Below are positions 10,189 to 20,024 of a stretch of 64,000 nt of DNA, piece by piece. Origin of the DNA: Novosphingobium pokkalii (GTDB lineage: Bacteria; Pseudomonadota; Alphaproteobacteria; Sphingomonadales; Sphingomonadaceae); NCBI RefSeq assembly GCF_014652855.1, contig NZ_BMZP01000003.1, positions 290,849-354,848 of the forward strand, given 5' to 3'. The notes beneath the pieces were generated by a model. That model had not been told where the DNA came from. It did no database searches and worked only from the letters and a program-made list of their open reading frames with translations. How positions within the stretch are numbered: position 1 is the stretch's first letter; the number at the start of each line of letters is the position of its first letter. The position numbers and the translations under genes are program-made.

Positions 10189-11480
10189 TATTCTGCGGCC
10201 TCCCGAACGTCGGCGCGCGCGGCGATGCGACGTTCGATTTCGGGGCGGAAGTGGCGGATCAGGCCCTGGATCGGCCAGGCGGCCGCATCACCCAGAGCGC
10301 AGATGGTGTGGCCTTCGACCTGCTTGGTCACGTTGAAGAGCATGTCGATCTCTTCCACGTCAGCATCGCCGGTGCGCAGGCGCTCCATCACGCGCCACAT
10401 CCAGCCGGTGCCTTCGCGGCAGGGGGTGCACTGGCCGCAGCTCTCGTGCTTGTAGAAGTACGACAAGCGGCTGATCGCGCGGACGATGTCGGTGGACTTG
10501 TCCATGACGATGACCGCCGCCGTGCCCAGGCCGGAGCCGAGCGCGCGCAACCCGTCGAAATCCATCGGCGCGTCCATGATCTCGGCGGCCGGCACCAGCG
10601 GCACCGAGGAACCACCGGGGATCACGGCCAGCAGATTGTCCCAGCCGCCACGAATGCCACCGCAGTGCTTTTCGATCAGTTCGCGGAACGGGATCGACAT
10701 CTCTTCTTCGACCACGCAGGGCGTGTTCACGTGCCCGCTGATCTGGAACAGCTTGGTGCCCTTGTTGTTCTCGCGGCCGAAGCTGGAGAACCAGGACGCG
10801 CCACGGCGCAGGATTGTCGGGGCAACCGCGATCGATTCCACGTTGTTCACCGTGGTCGGGCAGCCATAGAGACCGGCGCCGGCCGGGAACGGGGGCTTGA
10901 GGCGGGGCTGGCCCTTCTTGCCTTCGATCGATTCAATCATCGCGGTTTCTTCGCCGCAGATGTAGGCGCCCGCGCCGCGATGGACGAAGACGTCGAAATC
11001 ATAGCCCGAACCGGCCGCGTTCTTGCCCAGCAGGCCCGCGTCGTATGCTTCGGCCACGGCGGCGAACAGCGTCTCGGCTTCGCGGATATATTCACCGCGA
11101 ATGTAGATGTAGGCCGCGCGCGCGCCCATGGCGAACCCGGCGACCAGCGCGCCTTCGATCAGCTTGTGCGGATCGTGGCGGATGATCTCGCGGTCCTTGC
11201 AGGAACCCGGTTCGGATTCGTCGGCGTTGATCACCAGGAAGCTGGGACGGCCATCCTTGGATTCCTTGGGCATGAACGACCACTTCATGCCGGTGGGGAA
11301 GCCCGCACCGCCACGGCCGCGCAGGCCGGAGTCCTTCATTTCCTGGATGATCGCGTCGCGCCCGCGGGCGATCAGATCCTTGGTGTTGTCCCAATCACCG
11401 CGCGCCTGGGCGGCCGCGAGGTTCCACGGCTGGTAGCCGTAGAGATTGGTGAAGATGCGATCCTTGTCGGCAAGGGCCAT
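10188..11480 (-). CDS. nuoF: NADH-quinone oxidoreductase subunit F (FMN, NADH-binding)
   Basis: Entry point for NADH: binds NADH, FMN and one 4Fe-4S cluster (N3). The 430-residue protein has the glycine-rich NADH site [18 protein letters not shown] (about residues 53-70), the FMN-site stretch [19 protein letters not shown], and the cluster motif [15 protein letters not shown] followed by a distal Cys. It starts 3 bp after the nuoE stop. Confidence 0.98.
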   Translation of the reverse strand: MALADKDRIFTNLYGYQPWNLAAAQARGDWDNTKDLIARGRDAIIQEMKDSGLRGRGGAGFPTGMKWSFMPKESKDGRPSFLVINADESEPGSCKDREIIRHDPHKLIEGALVAGFAMGARAAYIYIRGEYIREAETLFAAVAEAYDAGLLGKNAAGSGYDFDVFVHRGAGAYICGEETAMIESIEGKKGQPRLKPPFPAGAGLYGCPTTVNNVESIAVAPTILRRGASWFSSFGRENNKGTKLFQISGHVNTPCVVEEEMSIPFRELIEKHCGGIRGGWDNLLAVIPGGSSVPLVPAAEIMDAPMDFDGLRALGSGLGTAAVIVMDKSTDIVRAISRLSYFYKHESCGQCTPCREGTGWMWRVMERLRTGDADVEEIDMLFNVTKQVEGHTICALGDAAAWPIQGLIRHFRPEIERRIAARADVREAAE

Positions 11481-11483
11481 GGC

Positions 11484-12152
11484 TTACCACTCCCCTCGGT
11501 AATCGTGGTTTTCAGAAACCATCGCCGTCAGCGAGGTCGGCCCGCCCACCGGTTCCACGGTGTGGCGGCCCGGCTCCTGCGTGCCGGTCTTGGGCTGGCG
11601 CCCGGCAGCCAGTTCGTCGAGGATGTGCTCGATCCGCTCGGCCGTCAGGTCTTCATAGTTGTCGTCGTTGATCTGCACCATCGGGGCCGAAGCGCAGTTG
11701 CCCATGCATTCCACTTCGGTCAGCGTGAACAGGCCATCGGCCGTGGTGTGGCCCTTCTTCATGCCCTTGGCCTTGCAGGCCGCGAGAATGTCGTCGGAGC
11801 CGCGCAGCATGCACGGCGTGGTGCCGCAGACCTGGACGTGGAAGCGGCCGACCGGCGCGATGTTGTACATCGTGTAGAATGTCGCCACTTCCAGCACGCG
11901 GATGATCGGCATGTCGAGCTGGGTGGCGACATATTCCATCACCGGCAGCGGCAGCCAACCCTGCGTGTTTTCCTCGGCGCCCACCTGGCGCTGCGCCAGA
12001 TCGAGCAGCGGCATGACCGCCGAACGCTGGCGACCGGCGGGATAGCGCGCCACGATTTCCCTCGCCTTGGCCGCATTGGCCTCGGTCCAGGCAAAGTTGC
12101 CCCAGCGCGCGCGCAGCTCGGGGCTATCGGGTTCGGGATGACGATCAGCCAT
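11484..12152 (-). CDS. nuoE: NADH-quinone oxidoreductase subunit E (2Fe-2S)
   Basis: Thioredoxin-like subunit binding the 2Fe-2S cluster N1a next to NuoF. Cluster cysteines are in CGTTPC (about residues 110-115) and CMGNC (about 151-155). I chose the ATG at 12152 (222 residues) because it overlaps the upstream stop by one base and the protein then begins MADRHPEP. The frame is open further upstream, but that part runs through the preceding gene. The C-terminal 40 residues are low-complexity and not part of the conserved fold. Confidence 0.96.
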   Translation of the reverse strand: MADRHPEPDSPELRARWGNFAWTEANAAKAREIVARYPAGRQRSAVMPLLDLAQRQVGAEENTQGWLPLPVMEYVATQLDMPIIRVLEVATFYTMYNIAPVGRFHVQVCGTTPCMLRGSDDILAACKAKGMKKGHTTADGLFTLTEVECMGNCASAPMVQINDDNYEDLTAERIEHILDELAAGRQPKTGTQEPGRHTVEPVGGPTSLTAMVSENHDYRGEW

Positions 12153-12487
12153 TAGCGAATGAACTCCACGCGGGCGCACTTGTCGCCGTCGAAGCTGTAG
12201 ACGGCAATCACGTCAAACGGCTCGGCGGCGGCAGAGCGCCAGACGCGCTCGTGAAACACGACATAGTTGCCCAGCTCGTTCGAACCGATCACTTCGGCGC
12301 GGTTTTCCGGAAACTCGGCAAACATCTTCTTGAGGCCCTCGCGGGTGCCTTCCTTGCCTTCGCGCACCACCGCGCCGCGATAGCCTGCCTCGCAGGCATC
12401 GTCGGTCATGTAGGTGACGTAAGTATCGGCATCCTGGGCGTTGTAGGCCGCGATCATGGCCGTGGCGATTTCGGTCAGGCCCGGCAT
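12152..12487 (-). CDS. Small SnoaL/NTF2-like protein within the nuo operon
   Basis: A 111-residue protein whose sequence fits the NTF2/SnoaL-like fold. An N-terminal helix [21 protein letters not shown] is followed by strands, including [12 protein letters not shown] and [21 protein letters not shown]. Such proteins bind small ligands or act as isomerases or steroid-like hydrolases; no catalytic assignment is possible here. It is not a known complex I subunit, yet it lies between nuoD and nuoE, with a one-base gap to the gene before it and a one-base overlap with nuoE, so it must be co-transcribed. Whether it assists complex I is unknown. Confidence 0.8.
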   Translation of the reverse strand: MPGLTEIATAMIAAYNAQDADTYVTYMTDDACEAGYRGAVVREGKEGTREGLKKMFAEFPENRAEVIGSNELGNYVVFHERVWRSAAAEPFDVIAVYSFDGDKCARVEFIR

Positions 12488-12488
12488 C

Positions 12489-12698
12489 TCAGCGCCCTCC
12501 CGTGCGACGGCGGGCGCGGCCGAACCACAGCCCCTGGCCGAAGTGGAACAGCTCGAAGCCACCGACTGCGCTCGCCAGCATGGCCAGGCTTTCCGGCGCC
12601 GTGCCGGTCACGGCAAAGGCAATGAACCATGCCGCTGTCAGGACCAACCCGGTGAGGCAGGCCAGGATCGAAACCTGGTCGATCTGCGCGCGGCTCAC
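12489..12698 (-). CDS. Small two-helix membrane protein within the nuo operon, unknown
   Basis: A 69-residue protein with two hydrophobic segments (about residues 10-30 and 37-52) and a basic C-terminal tail (RARRRTGGR). I chose the GTG at 12698 because it forms a GTGA overlap with the nuoD stop and has GGGGAG eight bases upstream; a GTG at 12707 has no room for a ribosome site. I do not recognise the family. Its tight placement between nuoD and the SnoaL-like gene suggests translational coupling and a possible membrane role linked to complex I, which is inference only. Confidence 0.65.
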   Translation of the reverse strand: MSRAQIDQVSILACLTGLVLTAAWFIAFAVTGTAPESLAMLASAVGGFELFHFGQGLWFGRARRRTGGR

Positions 12699-13906
12699 CG
12701 GTCGCACTCCCCGAACACCACGTCGATCGCGCCCAGGATGGCAGTGGCGTCGGGCAGCATGTGGCCCTTCGACATGAAATCCATCGCCTGGAGGTGCGAG
12801 AACGCCGTGGGGCGGATCTTGCAGCGATAGGGCTTGTTGCTACCGTCGGAGACCAGATAGACGCCAAATTCGCCCTTGGGGCTTTCGGTGGCGACATAGA
12901 CTTCGCCGGCCGGCACGTGGAACCCTTCGGTGTAGAGCTTGAAGTGATGGATCAGGCTTTCCATCGAGCTCTTCATCTCGGCGCGCTTGGGCGGCACCAC
13001 CTTGCGGTCGGTGCTCTGCACCGGGCCTTCGGGCATCTGCGCCAGGCACTGCTTCATGATCCGGGCGGACTGGCGGACTTCCTCGACGCGCACCATCATG
13101 CGGTCATAGCAGTCCCCGCGCGTGCCGACCGGAATATCGAATTCCATGCGGTCATAGACGTCATAGGGCTGCGCCTTGCGGATATCCCAGGGAATGCCCG
13201 AGCCGCGGATCATCGGGCCGGAGAAGCCCCAGGCCACCGCGTCTTCCTTGCTCACCACGGCGATATCGACGTTGCGCTGCTTGAAGATGCGGTTGTCCAC
13301 CACCAGGCTCATCGCGTCGTCGAACAGTTGCGGCAGGCGCGTGTCGAGCCAGTCGGCAATGTCGGTCAAGAGCTTGAGCGGCACGTCCTGGTGCACGCCG
13401 CCGGGGCGGAACCAGGCCGAGTGCATACGCGCGCCCGAAGCGCGTTCGAAGAACGTGAGGCAGTCCTCGCGGATTTCGAACAGCCACAGGTTCGGCGTCA
13501 TCGCCCCCACGTCCATGACGTGCGAGCCGATGTTGAGCATGTGGTTGCAGATGCGCGTCAGCTCGGCGAACAGCACGCGCAGGTATTGCGCGCGCAGCGG
13601 CACTTCGATGTTGAGCAGCTTTTCCACCGCGAGCACGTAGGAGTGCTCCATCGCCAGCGGCGAGCAGTAGTCCAGGCGGTCGAAATAGGGCAGCGCCTGG
13701 AGATAGGTCTTGTGCTCGATCAGCTTTTCCGTGCCGCGATGCAGCAGGCCAACGTGCGGATCGATCCGCTCGATGATTTCGCCGTCCAGCTCCATGACCA
13801 TGCGCAGCACGCCGTGCGCGGCCGGGTGCTGCGGGCCAAAGTTGATCGTGTAGTTGGTGATGACCTCGTCGCCCGTGGTGGGCGACTGTTCGAGCGAAAA
13901 GCTCAT
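12695..13906 (-). CDS. nuoD: NADH-quinone oxidoreductase subunit D
   Basis: 49-kDa-type subunit, derived from the hydrogenase large subunit, that forms the quinone-reduction site with NuoB. The 403-residue protein shows [14 protein letters not shown] (about residues 26-39), where the conserved His lines the quinone pocket, and the expected [16 protein letters not shown] stretch. The C-terminus is the usual FGECDR. It overlaps nuoC by 4 bp (ATGA). NuoC and NuoD are separate genes here, unlike the fused E. coli NuoCD. Confidence 0.98.
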   Translation of the reverse strand: MSFSLEQSPTTGDEVITNYTINFGPQHPAAHGVLRMVMELDGEIIERIDPHVGLLHRGTEKLIEHKTYLQALPYFDRLDYCSPLAMEHSYVLAVEKLLNIEVPLRAQYLRVLFAELTRICNHMLNIGSHVMDVGAMTPNLWLFEIREDCLTFFERASGARMHSAWFRPGGVHQDVPLKLLTDIADWLDTRLPQLFDDAMSLVVDNRIFKQRNVDIAVVSKEDAVAWGFSGPMIRGSGIPWDIRKAQPYDVYDRMEFDIPVGTRGDCYDRMMVRVEEVRQSARIMKQCLAQMPEGPVQSTDRKVVPPKRAEMKSSMESLIHHFKLYTEGFHVPAGEVYVATESPKGEFGVYLVSDGSNKPYRCKIRPTAFSHLQAMDFMSKGHMLPDATAILGAIDVVFGECDR

Positions 13907-14649
13907 GCCTTGTCTCCCACTGGCTTGTCTCCCGCAGGCTTGGCCGCGTCCTTGTTGGCAGCAGCGCCAGCACCGGTCTGCGCCGGGGTCGGCGTGTCCT
14001 TGGGCGTCGCCACCGGCGCCGGAGCGGCCGCCTGCGCGGCCTTCTCGTCACCCGGCAGCACGTAGTCCGCGCCTTCCCACGGGCTCATGAAGTCGAACTG
14101 GCGCAAGTCCTGGGCCAGGCGCACGGGTTCATAGACCACGCGCTGGTCTTCCTCGGAATAGCGCAGCTCGACATAGCCGGTCAGCGGGAAATCCTTGCGG
14201 AACGGATGGCCCTGGAAACCGTAGTCCGTCAGGATGCGGCGTAGGTCCGGGTTGCCCGCGAACAGCACGCCATACATGTCGTAGACTTCGCGCTCCAGCC
14301 AGCCAGCCACCGGCCACAGCACCGTGGCGGTCGGCACCGGGGTGCTCTCGTCGGTGCGGACCTTGACGATCAGGCGATGGTTGCGGGTCAGCGACAGCAG
14401 GCAATAGACCACCTCGAAGCGGTCGAGCCGCTGCGGATAGTCCGCCCCGGCAATCTCCATCAACTGCTGGTATTCGTGCTCGTCACGCAGGGTGCGCAGC
14501 ACGTCCTGGATGCGCTCGCGCACCACCAGCAGGACGATTTCGCCGTGCTCTTCCTTGGCTTCGATCACCAGATCGCCGAGCGCGGCCGCCAGCGTATCCT
14601 TGACCCCGTCAAACGGAGCGTAGCGCGGCGCGGAATGCAGAATGGCCAT
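13903..14649 (-). CDS. nuoC: NADH-quinone oxidoreductase subunit C
   Basis: 30-kDa-type peripheral-arm subunit. The conserved core includes [47 protein letters not shown] chose the ATG at 14649 (248 residues) because GAGGGGGT lies just upstream and the protein then starts at the family N-terminus; an in-frame start at 14673 is possible. After the core the protein has an Ala/Pro/Lys-rich tail of about 45 residues, ending in a short AGDKPVGDK repeat, which is not part of the fold. Confidence 0.96.
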   Translation of the reverse strand: MAILHSAPRYAPFDGVKDTLAAALGDLVIEAKEEHGEIVLLVVRERIQDVLRTLRDEHEYQQLMEIAGADYPQRLDRFEVVYCLLSLTRNHRLIVKVRTDESTPVPTATVLWPVAGWLEREVYDMYGVLFAGNPDLRRILTDYGFQGHPFRKDFPLTGYVELRYSEEDQRVVYEPVRLAQDLRQFDFMSPWEGADYVLPGDEKAAQAAAPAPVATPKDTPTPAQTGAGAAANKDAAKPAGDKPVGDKA

Positions 14650-14662
14650 GTGCCCTACCCCC

Positions 14663-15220
14663 TCAACGCTCAAGCGTGCCGACGCGGCGGATCTTCCGCT
14701 GCAACTGCATCACGCCGTACAGCAGCGCTTCGGCAGTCGGCGGGCAACCCGGCACATAGATGTCGACCGGAACGATGCGATCGCAGCCACGCACCACCGA
14801 ATAGCTATAGTGGTAATAGCCGCCGCCATTGGCGCACGAGCCCATCGAGATGACGTACTTGGGGTCCGACATCTGATCATAGACCTTGCGCAGCGCCGGG
14901 GCCATCTTGTTGCACAGCGTACCGGCCACGATCATCACGTCGGACTGGCGCGGCGAGGCGCGCGGGGCAACGCCGAAGCGCTCCATGTCATAGCGCGGCA
15001 TGTTGACGTGGATCATTTCCACGGCGCAGCAGGCCAGGCCGAAGGTCATCCACCACAGCGAGCCGGTACGCGCCCACTGGAACAGTTCCTCGGTCGAGGT
15101 GACGAGAAAGCCCTTGTCCGAAACCTCGGCATTGATGCTTTCGAAAAAGGCCTGGTCGGGCGCGACGATCGGCGAGCCGGGCACAGGCGAGAGAGCAGGG
15201 TTGGTAGCCATGTCGTTCAT
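14663..15220 (-). CDS. nuoB: NADH-quinone oxidoreductase subunit B
   Basis: Carries the terminal 4Fe-4S cluster N2 that reduces quinone. The adjacent cysteine pair is in [10 protein letters not shown], and the remaining ligands are in GSCANGGG and [12 protein letters not shown] chose the ATG at 15220 (185 residues), which overlaps the nuoA stop as ATGA. The frame is open upstream, but only through nuoA. Confidence 0.98.
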   Translation of the reverse strand: MNDMATNPALSPVPGSPIVAPDQAFFESINAEVSDKGFLVTSTEELFQWARTGSLWWMTFGLACCAVEMIHVNMPRYDMERFGVAPRASPRQSDVMIVAGTLCNKMAPALRKVYDQMSDPKYVISMGSCANGGGYYHYSYSVVRGCDRIVPVDIYVPGCPPTAEALLYGVMQLQRKIRRVGTLER

Positions 15221-15591
15221 TCCCAATCCAGTGCGCCCTTCTTCCAGGCGTAGATGAAGCCCAGCACCAGTTCGGCGAGGAAGACCATCATGGTCGCCCA
15301 GCCGGCCCAACCGGTCTGCTTCAGGCTCACCGCCCAGGGAAACAGGAACGCTGCTTCCAGGTCGAAGATGATGAACAGGATCGCCACCAGGTAGAACCGC
15401 ACGTCGAACTGGCTGCGCGGGTCTTCAAAGGCGGGGAAGCCGCACTCGTATTCGGCCAGCTTGTCTGCCGTGGGGTTGTGCGTGCCCGTCAGACGGGCCG
15501 CCCCCATAGGCAGGAAGACGAAAGCCGTCGAGAGCGCGAGCGCGATCCCGAGAAAGATCAGGATCGGCAGATATTGGATGAGGTCGACCAA
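15217..15591 (-). CDS. nuoA: NADH-quinone oxidoreductase subunit A
   Basis: Small three-helix membrane subunit, first gene of the operon. Family motifs are [21 protein letters not shown] and [12 protein letters not shown]. No ATG fits the family N-terminus. The best start is a TTG at 15591, giving a 124-residue protein beginning (M)[12 protein letters not shown], as in relatives. The in-frame ATG at 15702 would add an unrelated 37-residue extension. A weak start codon on the first gene of a 14-subunit complex is worth noting. Confidence 0.9.
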   Translation of the reverse strand: MVDLIQYLPILIFLGIALALSTAFVFLPMGAARLTGTHNPTADKLAEYECGFPAFEDPRSQFDVRFYLVAILFIIFDLEAAFLFPWAVSLKQTGWAGWATMMVFLAELVLGFIYAWKKGALDWE

Positions 15592-15842
15592 GGGGCTGAC
15601 TCGCGATGAAATGCACTTGGCACGGGGCACTAGTCCCCCCTTGGCGCATGTGCAAGTGGGGTGCAGCGCAATAAAGGGGATTGACCACGCCCATTTGGGC
15701 AAGACCGTGACAATACCGAGCCAAAAACCCCTAGATTTTGGCGCAATGGCCCATCACCGCCGCGCCGAATGCCGCATCGCGAGATCGAGTTTGCAGGATT
15801 TGCGCAGACGATTGCAGGGCATGCAATCCATCCGCCAACGGT

Positions 15843-16637
15843 TCACGCCAGGCCGAAGACGAAAACGGGCCAGGCCGCCACGGCCAGGAACGTTCCAAAC
15901 GGCAGCATCGTAGCGCCGTGGATCGGCCGCCCGCACAGGCGCATGAGGCCGGCCACGGCCAGGCCCAGCCCCGCCGCCCCGAGCAGCACCGGCGGCACCC
16001 CGAGTGGCCCCACCCAGGTGCCGATCGCGCCCAGCAGCAGTGGATCGCCACCGCCAAGCCCGGCGCGGCCACGCCAGCGGCGATAGAACGCGGCGACCAG
16101 CGCCAGCAGGCCATAGCCCAGCCCGCCGCCGAGGATGGCCCATGCCAGCGCGTCCGCACCTGCCAGCGCGGCCAAACCCAGACCGCTCGCGGCCAGCAGC
16201 GCGTTCAGCCGCCAGGGCAGCCACAACGCCCTGGCATCGAGCAGCGCCAGCAACAGCAGTTGCCAGCCCAGAACCATCGCCGGCAGACCCGGAAGAACCG
16301 TATCAGGCGGCCCCAGCCAGGCCAGGGCGCCAATCAGCGCGCCGCCCGCTTCGGCAACGAGTTGCCCGGTTCCGATCGACGCGCCGCAATGGCGGCAGCG
16401 GCCGCGCAGCGCCAGCCACGAAAGGATCGGCACGAGATCGCGCGGCGCCAGCCGCCGCCCACAGCCATCGCACGCCGAGGGCGCGGCCACGATCGAACGC
16501 CCGGCGGGTAGCCGCATCGCCACGGTCCCCAGGAACGATCCGACGATTGCCCCCAATATGGCGCCAATTGCCAAGAGCAGTCCCGGACGCGCTCCCGCAA
16601 TCAGCATCTGCGCCGCATTTCCCAGACTTGGCCCCAT
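15843..16637 (-). CDS. Prepilin peptidase (A24 family, PilD/GspO-like)
   Basis: Membrane aspartyl protease that cleaves, and may methylate, type IV prepilins or pseudopilins. The N-terminal half has a zinc-type pair of CxxC motifs, CDGCGRRL and CRHCGAS, typical of bifunctional enzymes. Several transmembrane helices follow. The catalytic aspartates are expected in LLDARALWLPWRLN and in the GxGD-like segment GLGGGDPLLLGAIG. I chose the ATG at 16637 (264 residues); 16667 and 16607 are also possible. No pilus or type II secretion gene lies beside it. Confidence 0.85.
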   Translation of the reverse strand: MGPSLGNAAQMLIAGARPGLLLAIGAILGAIVGSFLGTVAMRLPAGRSIVAAPSACDGCGRRLAPRDLVPILSWLALRGRCRHCGASIGTGQLVAEAGGALIGALAWLGPPDTVLPGLPAMVLGWQLLLLALLDARALWLPWRLNALLAASGLGLAALAGADALAWAILGGGLGYGLLALVAAFYRRWRGRAGLGGGDPLLLGAIGTWVGPLGVPPVLLGAAGLGLAVAGLMRLCGRPIHGATMLPFGTFLAVAAWPVFVFGLA

Positions 16638-16835
16638 CCCTTGCCGACCCTGCCGCCCTCCGCGCACGCGAGACCACGCGCCAGACCATGCTGCGATGCG
16701 TCATGAAACGGCAACCTGGCGCCGCCTTCAATTGCATTCGCGTCGCCCGCTCTCTACATCGGCGCTGGCAACGACAAGATGCCGCCGCCCGTCCAGAGCC
16801 GTGGCGGCTGCTTAGCACAGGAAGGACCTGTTACC

Positions 16836-18032
16836 ATGGCCCAGTTCTCCGCCGCCGATCCGATCGTCATCCTCAGCTATGCCCGCACGCCGATGGGCAG
16901 CATGCAGGGCGCCCTCGCCGATGTGGCCGCGACCGATCTTGGCGCGACTGCCGTGAAGGCCGCGGTTGAGCGCGCCGGTGTCGACGGCGCCGATGTCGAA
17001 CGGGTCTACATGGGCTGCGTGCTGCCCGCCGGCCTTGGCCAGGCCCCGGCACGCCAGGCGGCGATCAAGGCGGGCCTGCCCAAGTCGGCCCAGGCCACCA
17101 CGGTCAACAAGGTCTGCGGCTCGGGCATGCAGACGGTGATCATGGCGTCCGAAGCGCTCGCGGCCGGCAGCATCGACCTGGCTGTCGCCGGCGGCATGGA
17201 ATCGATGACCAACGCCCCCTACCTGCTCAAGAAGCATCGCTCGGGCGCGCGCATCGGCCACGACATGGCCTATGACCACATGTTCCTCGATGGCCTTGAA
17301 GACGCCTATGACGCCGGCCGCGCGATGGGCACTTTCGCGCAGGATACCGCCAATGATTATGGCCTGACGCGCGAGAACCAGGACGAATACACCATCGAAT
17401 CGCTGCGCCGCGCCAAGGCCGCGATCGCGGAAGGCGCCTTCGTCGAAGAAATCGCGCCGGTCACGGTCAAGACCCGCGCGGGCGAAGTCACCGTCGACAC
17501 CGACGAAGCGCCCGGCAAGGCTCGCCCTGACAAGATCCCGACGCTCAAGCCCGCCTTCGCCAAGGACGGCACGATCACGGCGGCGACTTCCTCGTCGATC
17601 TCCGACGGCGCCGCTGCCCTCGCCCTGACCCGCCAGAGCGTGGCCGACGCCAAGGGTCTCAAGCCGGTGGCCCGCATCGTCGCGCTGGCCGCCCACGCCC
17701 AGGAACCCAAGGACTTCACCATCGCCCCGGTCGGCGCGATCAAGAAAGTGCTCGACAAGGCCGGCTGGAGCGTGGCCGACGTCGACCTGTTCGAAGTGAA
17801 CGAAGCCTTTGCCTGCGTCGCCATGTTCGCGATGCACGACCTCGGCATCGGGCATGACAAGGTCAACGTCCACGGCGGCGCCACCGCGCTCGGCCATCCC
17901 ATCGGCGCCTCGGGTGCGCGTATCATCACCACCCTGCTGGGCGCCCTCAAGCGCCACGGCAAGACCAAGGGCGTGGCCAGCCTGTGCATCGGCGGCGGCG
18001 AAGCCACTGCCTTGGCCATCGAACTGCTGTGA
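16836..18032 (+). CDS. Acetyl-CoA C-acyltransferase (thiolase II family)
   Basis: Condenses or cleaves acyl-CoAs (acetoacetyl-CoA or longer 3-ketoacyl-CoA). The 398-residue length is typical. The catalytic triad is visible: nucleophile Cys94 in NKVCGSGM, His354 in GGATALGHPIGASG and Cys384 in CIGGGEA. The ATG at 16836 has GGAAGGA just upstream. It is monocistronic as far as the window shows, so whether it serves polyhydroxyalkanoate or ketone-body synthesis or beta-oxidation cannot be told. Confidence 0.95.
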   Translation: MAQFSAADPIVILSYARTPMGSMQGALADVAATDLGATAVKAAVERAGVDGADVERVYMGCVLPAGLGQAPARQAAIKAGLPKSAQATTVNKVCGSGMQTVIMASEALAAGSIDLAVAGGMESMTNAPYLLKKHRSGARIGHDMAYDHMFLDGLEDAYDAGRAMGTFAQDTANDYGLTRENQDEYTIESLRRAKAAIAEGAFVEEIAPVTVKTRAGEVTVDTDEAPGKARPDKIPTLKPAFAKDGTITAATSSSISDGAAALALTRQSVADAKGLKPVARIVALAAHAQEPKDFTIAPVGAIKKVLDKAGWSVADVDLFEVNEAFACVAMFAMHDLGIGHDKVNVHGGATALGHPIGASGARIITTLLGALKRHGKTKGVASLCIGGGEATALAIELL

Positions 18033-18060
18033 ATTGGATCGGGGGTCGTGCAAGGTATCG

Positions 18061-18148
18061 CACCACCCCCAACCCCCTCCTCTAAAGAGGATGGGGCTTG
18101 ATCGGCTCTCTCCCCCTCCTTTTCAGAGGAGGGGGTCGGGGGGTGGTG
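18061..18148. repeat. Composite palindromic polypyrimidine repeat
   Basis: Between two convergent genes. The left arm (18061-18082) is almost the exact complement of the right arm (18126-18148), so the whole 88-bp unit can fold on itself. The inner parts can form smaller hairpins such as CCTCTAAAGAGG. Related CCCTCC/GGAGGG palindromes occur at 44486 and 58508. It may act as a two-way transcription terminator, but looks like a dispersed intergenic repeat. Confidence 0.8.
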
Positions 18149-18180
18149 GAAAACTGAAGCAAACTCTGAAGCGTCCGCCC

Positions 18181-18681
18181 TCAAGGCGTCCCGGCGCCCC
18201 ACAGCGCATCCTGCGCCATGAAGCCCTTGCGGCCAGCGATATCGACGGGGCACCAGCCATCGCGGCAATCGCCCAGAGCCGCCTGCACGCCTGGCGCCGC
18301 GCGCCACAGCACCGGGCCGCTGCCATCCTTGTTGGCGCGGATCGGGGCTATCGCGCCCTTGACCAGCCCGGCGCGGCTGCGGCTGAGGAACTGGGCCAGA
18401 ACCCAGCCCCGCGCGCCGTCCGGATCCTCGATCAGGCGCCAGCCACCCATCACGCGCAGCACTTTCACCGGTAGGCCGCGCCGCACATAGACCCAGTTGA
18501 TGCGATATTCGCGCCCCGGCCCGACGCGCATGTTGGTCTGGTCCTTGGACAGCGAGGCCCAATAGGGGGCGTTGCCGTCATCGGCCGCGTGCAGATGCGC
18601 CGGCCGCCCGGCCAGGCCCACGGCGCCAGCCACCAGGGCCAGCGCAACGGCCGAACGGATGAGGAAGCGAAACTGGATCAC
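18181..18681 (-). CDS. Exported SH3-domain protein
   Basis: A 166-residue protein with an N-terminal signal peptide (hydrophobic RSAVALALVAGAVGLAG, then HLHAADDG) and two bacterial SH3 repeats. The first begins TNMRVGPGREYRINWVYVRRG, the second IRANKDGSGPVLWRAAPG. Such domains usually bind cell wall or mediate periplasmic contacts. I chose the GTG at 18681, with GGGAGAAG upstream, because it directly precedes the signal peptide. It is divergent from the dehydrogenase gene and convergent with the thiolase. Confidence 0.85.
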   Translation of the reverse strand: MIQFRFLIRSAVALALVAGAVGLAGRPAHLHAADDGNAPYWASLSKDQTNMRVGPGREYRINWVYVRRGLPVKVLRVMGGWRLIEDPDGARGWVLAQFLSRSRAGLVKGAIAPIRANKDGSGPVLWRAAPGVQAALGDCRDGWCPVDIAGRKGFMAQDALWGAGTP

Positions 18682-18909
18682 GACAAGACTTCTCCCGCCG
18701 CCCTGGAAGGGCGCGCCACGCCTGTTGCGATACAGGATTGATCGCCAAGGGCAACCGCCACAACGGCGATGCGCCCCGCACGATCCCGGCTGTCCACCAA
18801 AGATCGCGCCGGTCCGGTCCAACGTCCACTCCGGAGTCCTCTCCAGCATCCGATATCGTCCTTGGTCCGGCTTGACCGCCCCCGCCCCATGCGCATAGCC
18901 ATGGTGGCG

Positions 18910-19938
18910 ATGAGTCAGCACGCCCGCCCGCAAGACTTGCGCCTCACGCGCCGCATCGAAGGCAAGCCCCGCGTGGTTGTCACGCGCCGGCTGCTGCCCG
19001 AAACCCAGCGCCGCATGGCCGAGTTGTTTGACGTCACGCTCAATGCCGATGATCGCCCGCTCTCGCGCCAGGCGCTGCTCGATGCGGTGGCGCAGGCCCA
19101 TGTCCTGGTGCCGACCGTGACCGACGCGATCGACGCCGAACTGATTGCTGCGGCGGGACCGGGCCTTGGCCTGATTGCCAATTTCGGCGCGGGCATCGAG
19201 CATATCGACCTTGCGGCGGCCCGCGCGCGCAAGATCATCGTTACCAACACTCCCGGCGTGTTCACCGACGACACGGCGGACATGACCATGGCGCTGATCA
19301 TCTCGGTGCCGCGCCGGCTGGCCGATGGCGAGCGCGTGATCCGCGAACAGACCTGGGAAGGCTGGTCCCCTTCCAGCCTGCTCGGCCACCGTCTGGGCGG
19401 CAAGATGCTGGGCATCATCGGCATGGGCCGAATCGGCCAGGCCGTCGCCCTGCGCGCGCGCGCCTTCGGGCTGGCGGTGGTCTACCACAACCGCCATCGC
19501 CTGCCCGCCGCCGCCGAAGCGGCGCTGGGCGCGCGCTATGAACCCGATCTCGATCGCCTGGTGCGCGAGGCGGATATTCTCTCGCTGCATTGCCCGCACA
19601 CCGCCGAGACCCATCACCTGATCAACGCGCGCCGCCTGGCGATGATGAAGCGCCACGCCTATGTGGTGAACACCGCGCGCGGCGAACTGATCGAGGAAGC
19701 TGCCCTGATTGCCGCGCTGGAAGCCGGCGCGATCGGCGGCGCGGGGCTCGATGTCTTTGCCCACGAACCGGAAGTTGATGCCCGCCTTCGCCGCATGCCC
19801 AACGTCGTGTTGCTGCCGCACATGGGCAGCGCCACGTTCGAGGGGCGCCTGGCCTCGGGCGACAAGGTGATCGCCAATATCCGTTTCTGGGCCGATGGCC
19901 ATCGCCCGCCCGACCAGGTGATCGAAGGCTGGGCCTGA
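18910..19938 (+). CDS. D-isomer 2-hydroxyacid dehydrogenase (glyoxylate/hydroxypyruvate reductase type)
   Basis: NAD(P)-dependent reduction of 2-keto acids such as glyoxylate or hydroxypyruvate. The Rossmann motif GIIGMGRIGQAVA is central. The catalytic Arg is in VVNTARGELIEE, the Glu in FAHEPEVD and the His in LLPHMGSAT. I chose the ATG at 18910 (342 residues), with GGTGGCG upstream; in-frame ATGs at 18889 and 18901 are also possible. Substrate cannot be fixed from sequence alone. Confidence 0.9.
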   Translation: MSQHARPQDLRLTRRIEGKPRVVVTRRLLPETQRRMAELFDVTLNADDRPLSRQALLDAVAQAHVLVPTVTDAIDAELIAAAGPGLGLIANFGAGIEHIDLAAARARKIIVTNTPGVFTDDTADMTMALIISVPRRLADGERVIREQTWEGWSPSSLLGHRLGGKMLGIIGMGRIGQAVALRARAFGLAVVYHNRHRLPAAAEAALGARYEPDLDRLVREADILSLHCPHTAETHHLINARRLAMMKRHAYVVNTARGELIEEAALIAALEAGAIGGAGLDVFAHEPEVDARLRRMPNVVLLPHMGSATFEGRLASGDKVIANIRFWADGHRPPDQVIEGWA

Positions 19939-20024
19939 CCGGCTATCTCGCCACGGCGCGGTTATCCTCACCATCGCGCTAACCATTTCGGATTTGTCAA
20001 AGACTTGGGCCTAGGGTGCCGCGC

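Noticed and set aside
15592..15842. A promoter for the nuo operon
   Set aside because: Several TTG-type hexamers exist, but none has a matching -10 at an acceptable distance; I could not support one.
18181..19986. A 601-codon minus-strand frame that would fuse upstream sequence to the SH3 protein
   Set aside because: The upstream two thirds are antisense to the dehydrogenase gene; a GTG with a ribosome site directly precedes a signal peptide at 18681.
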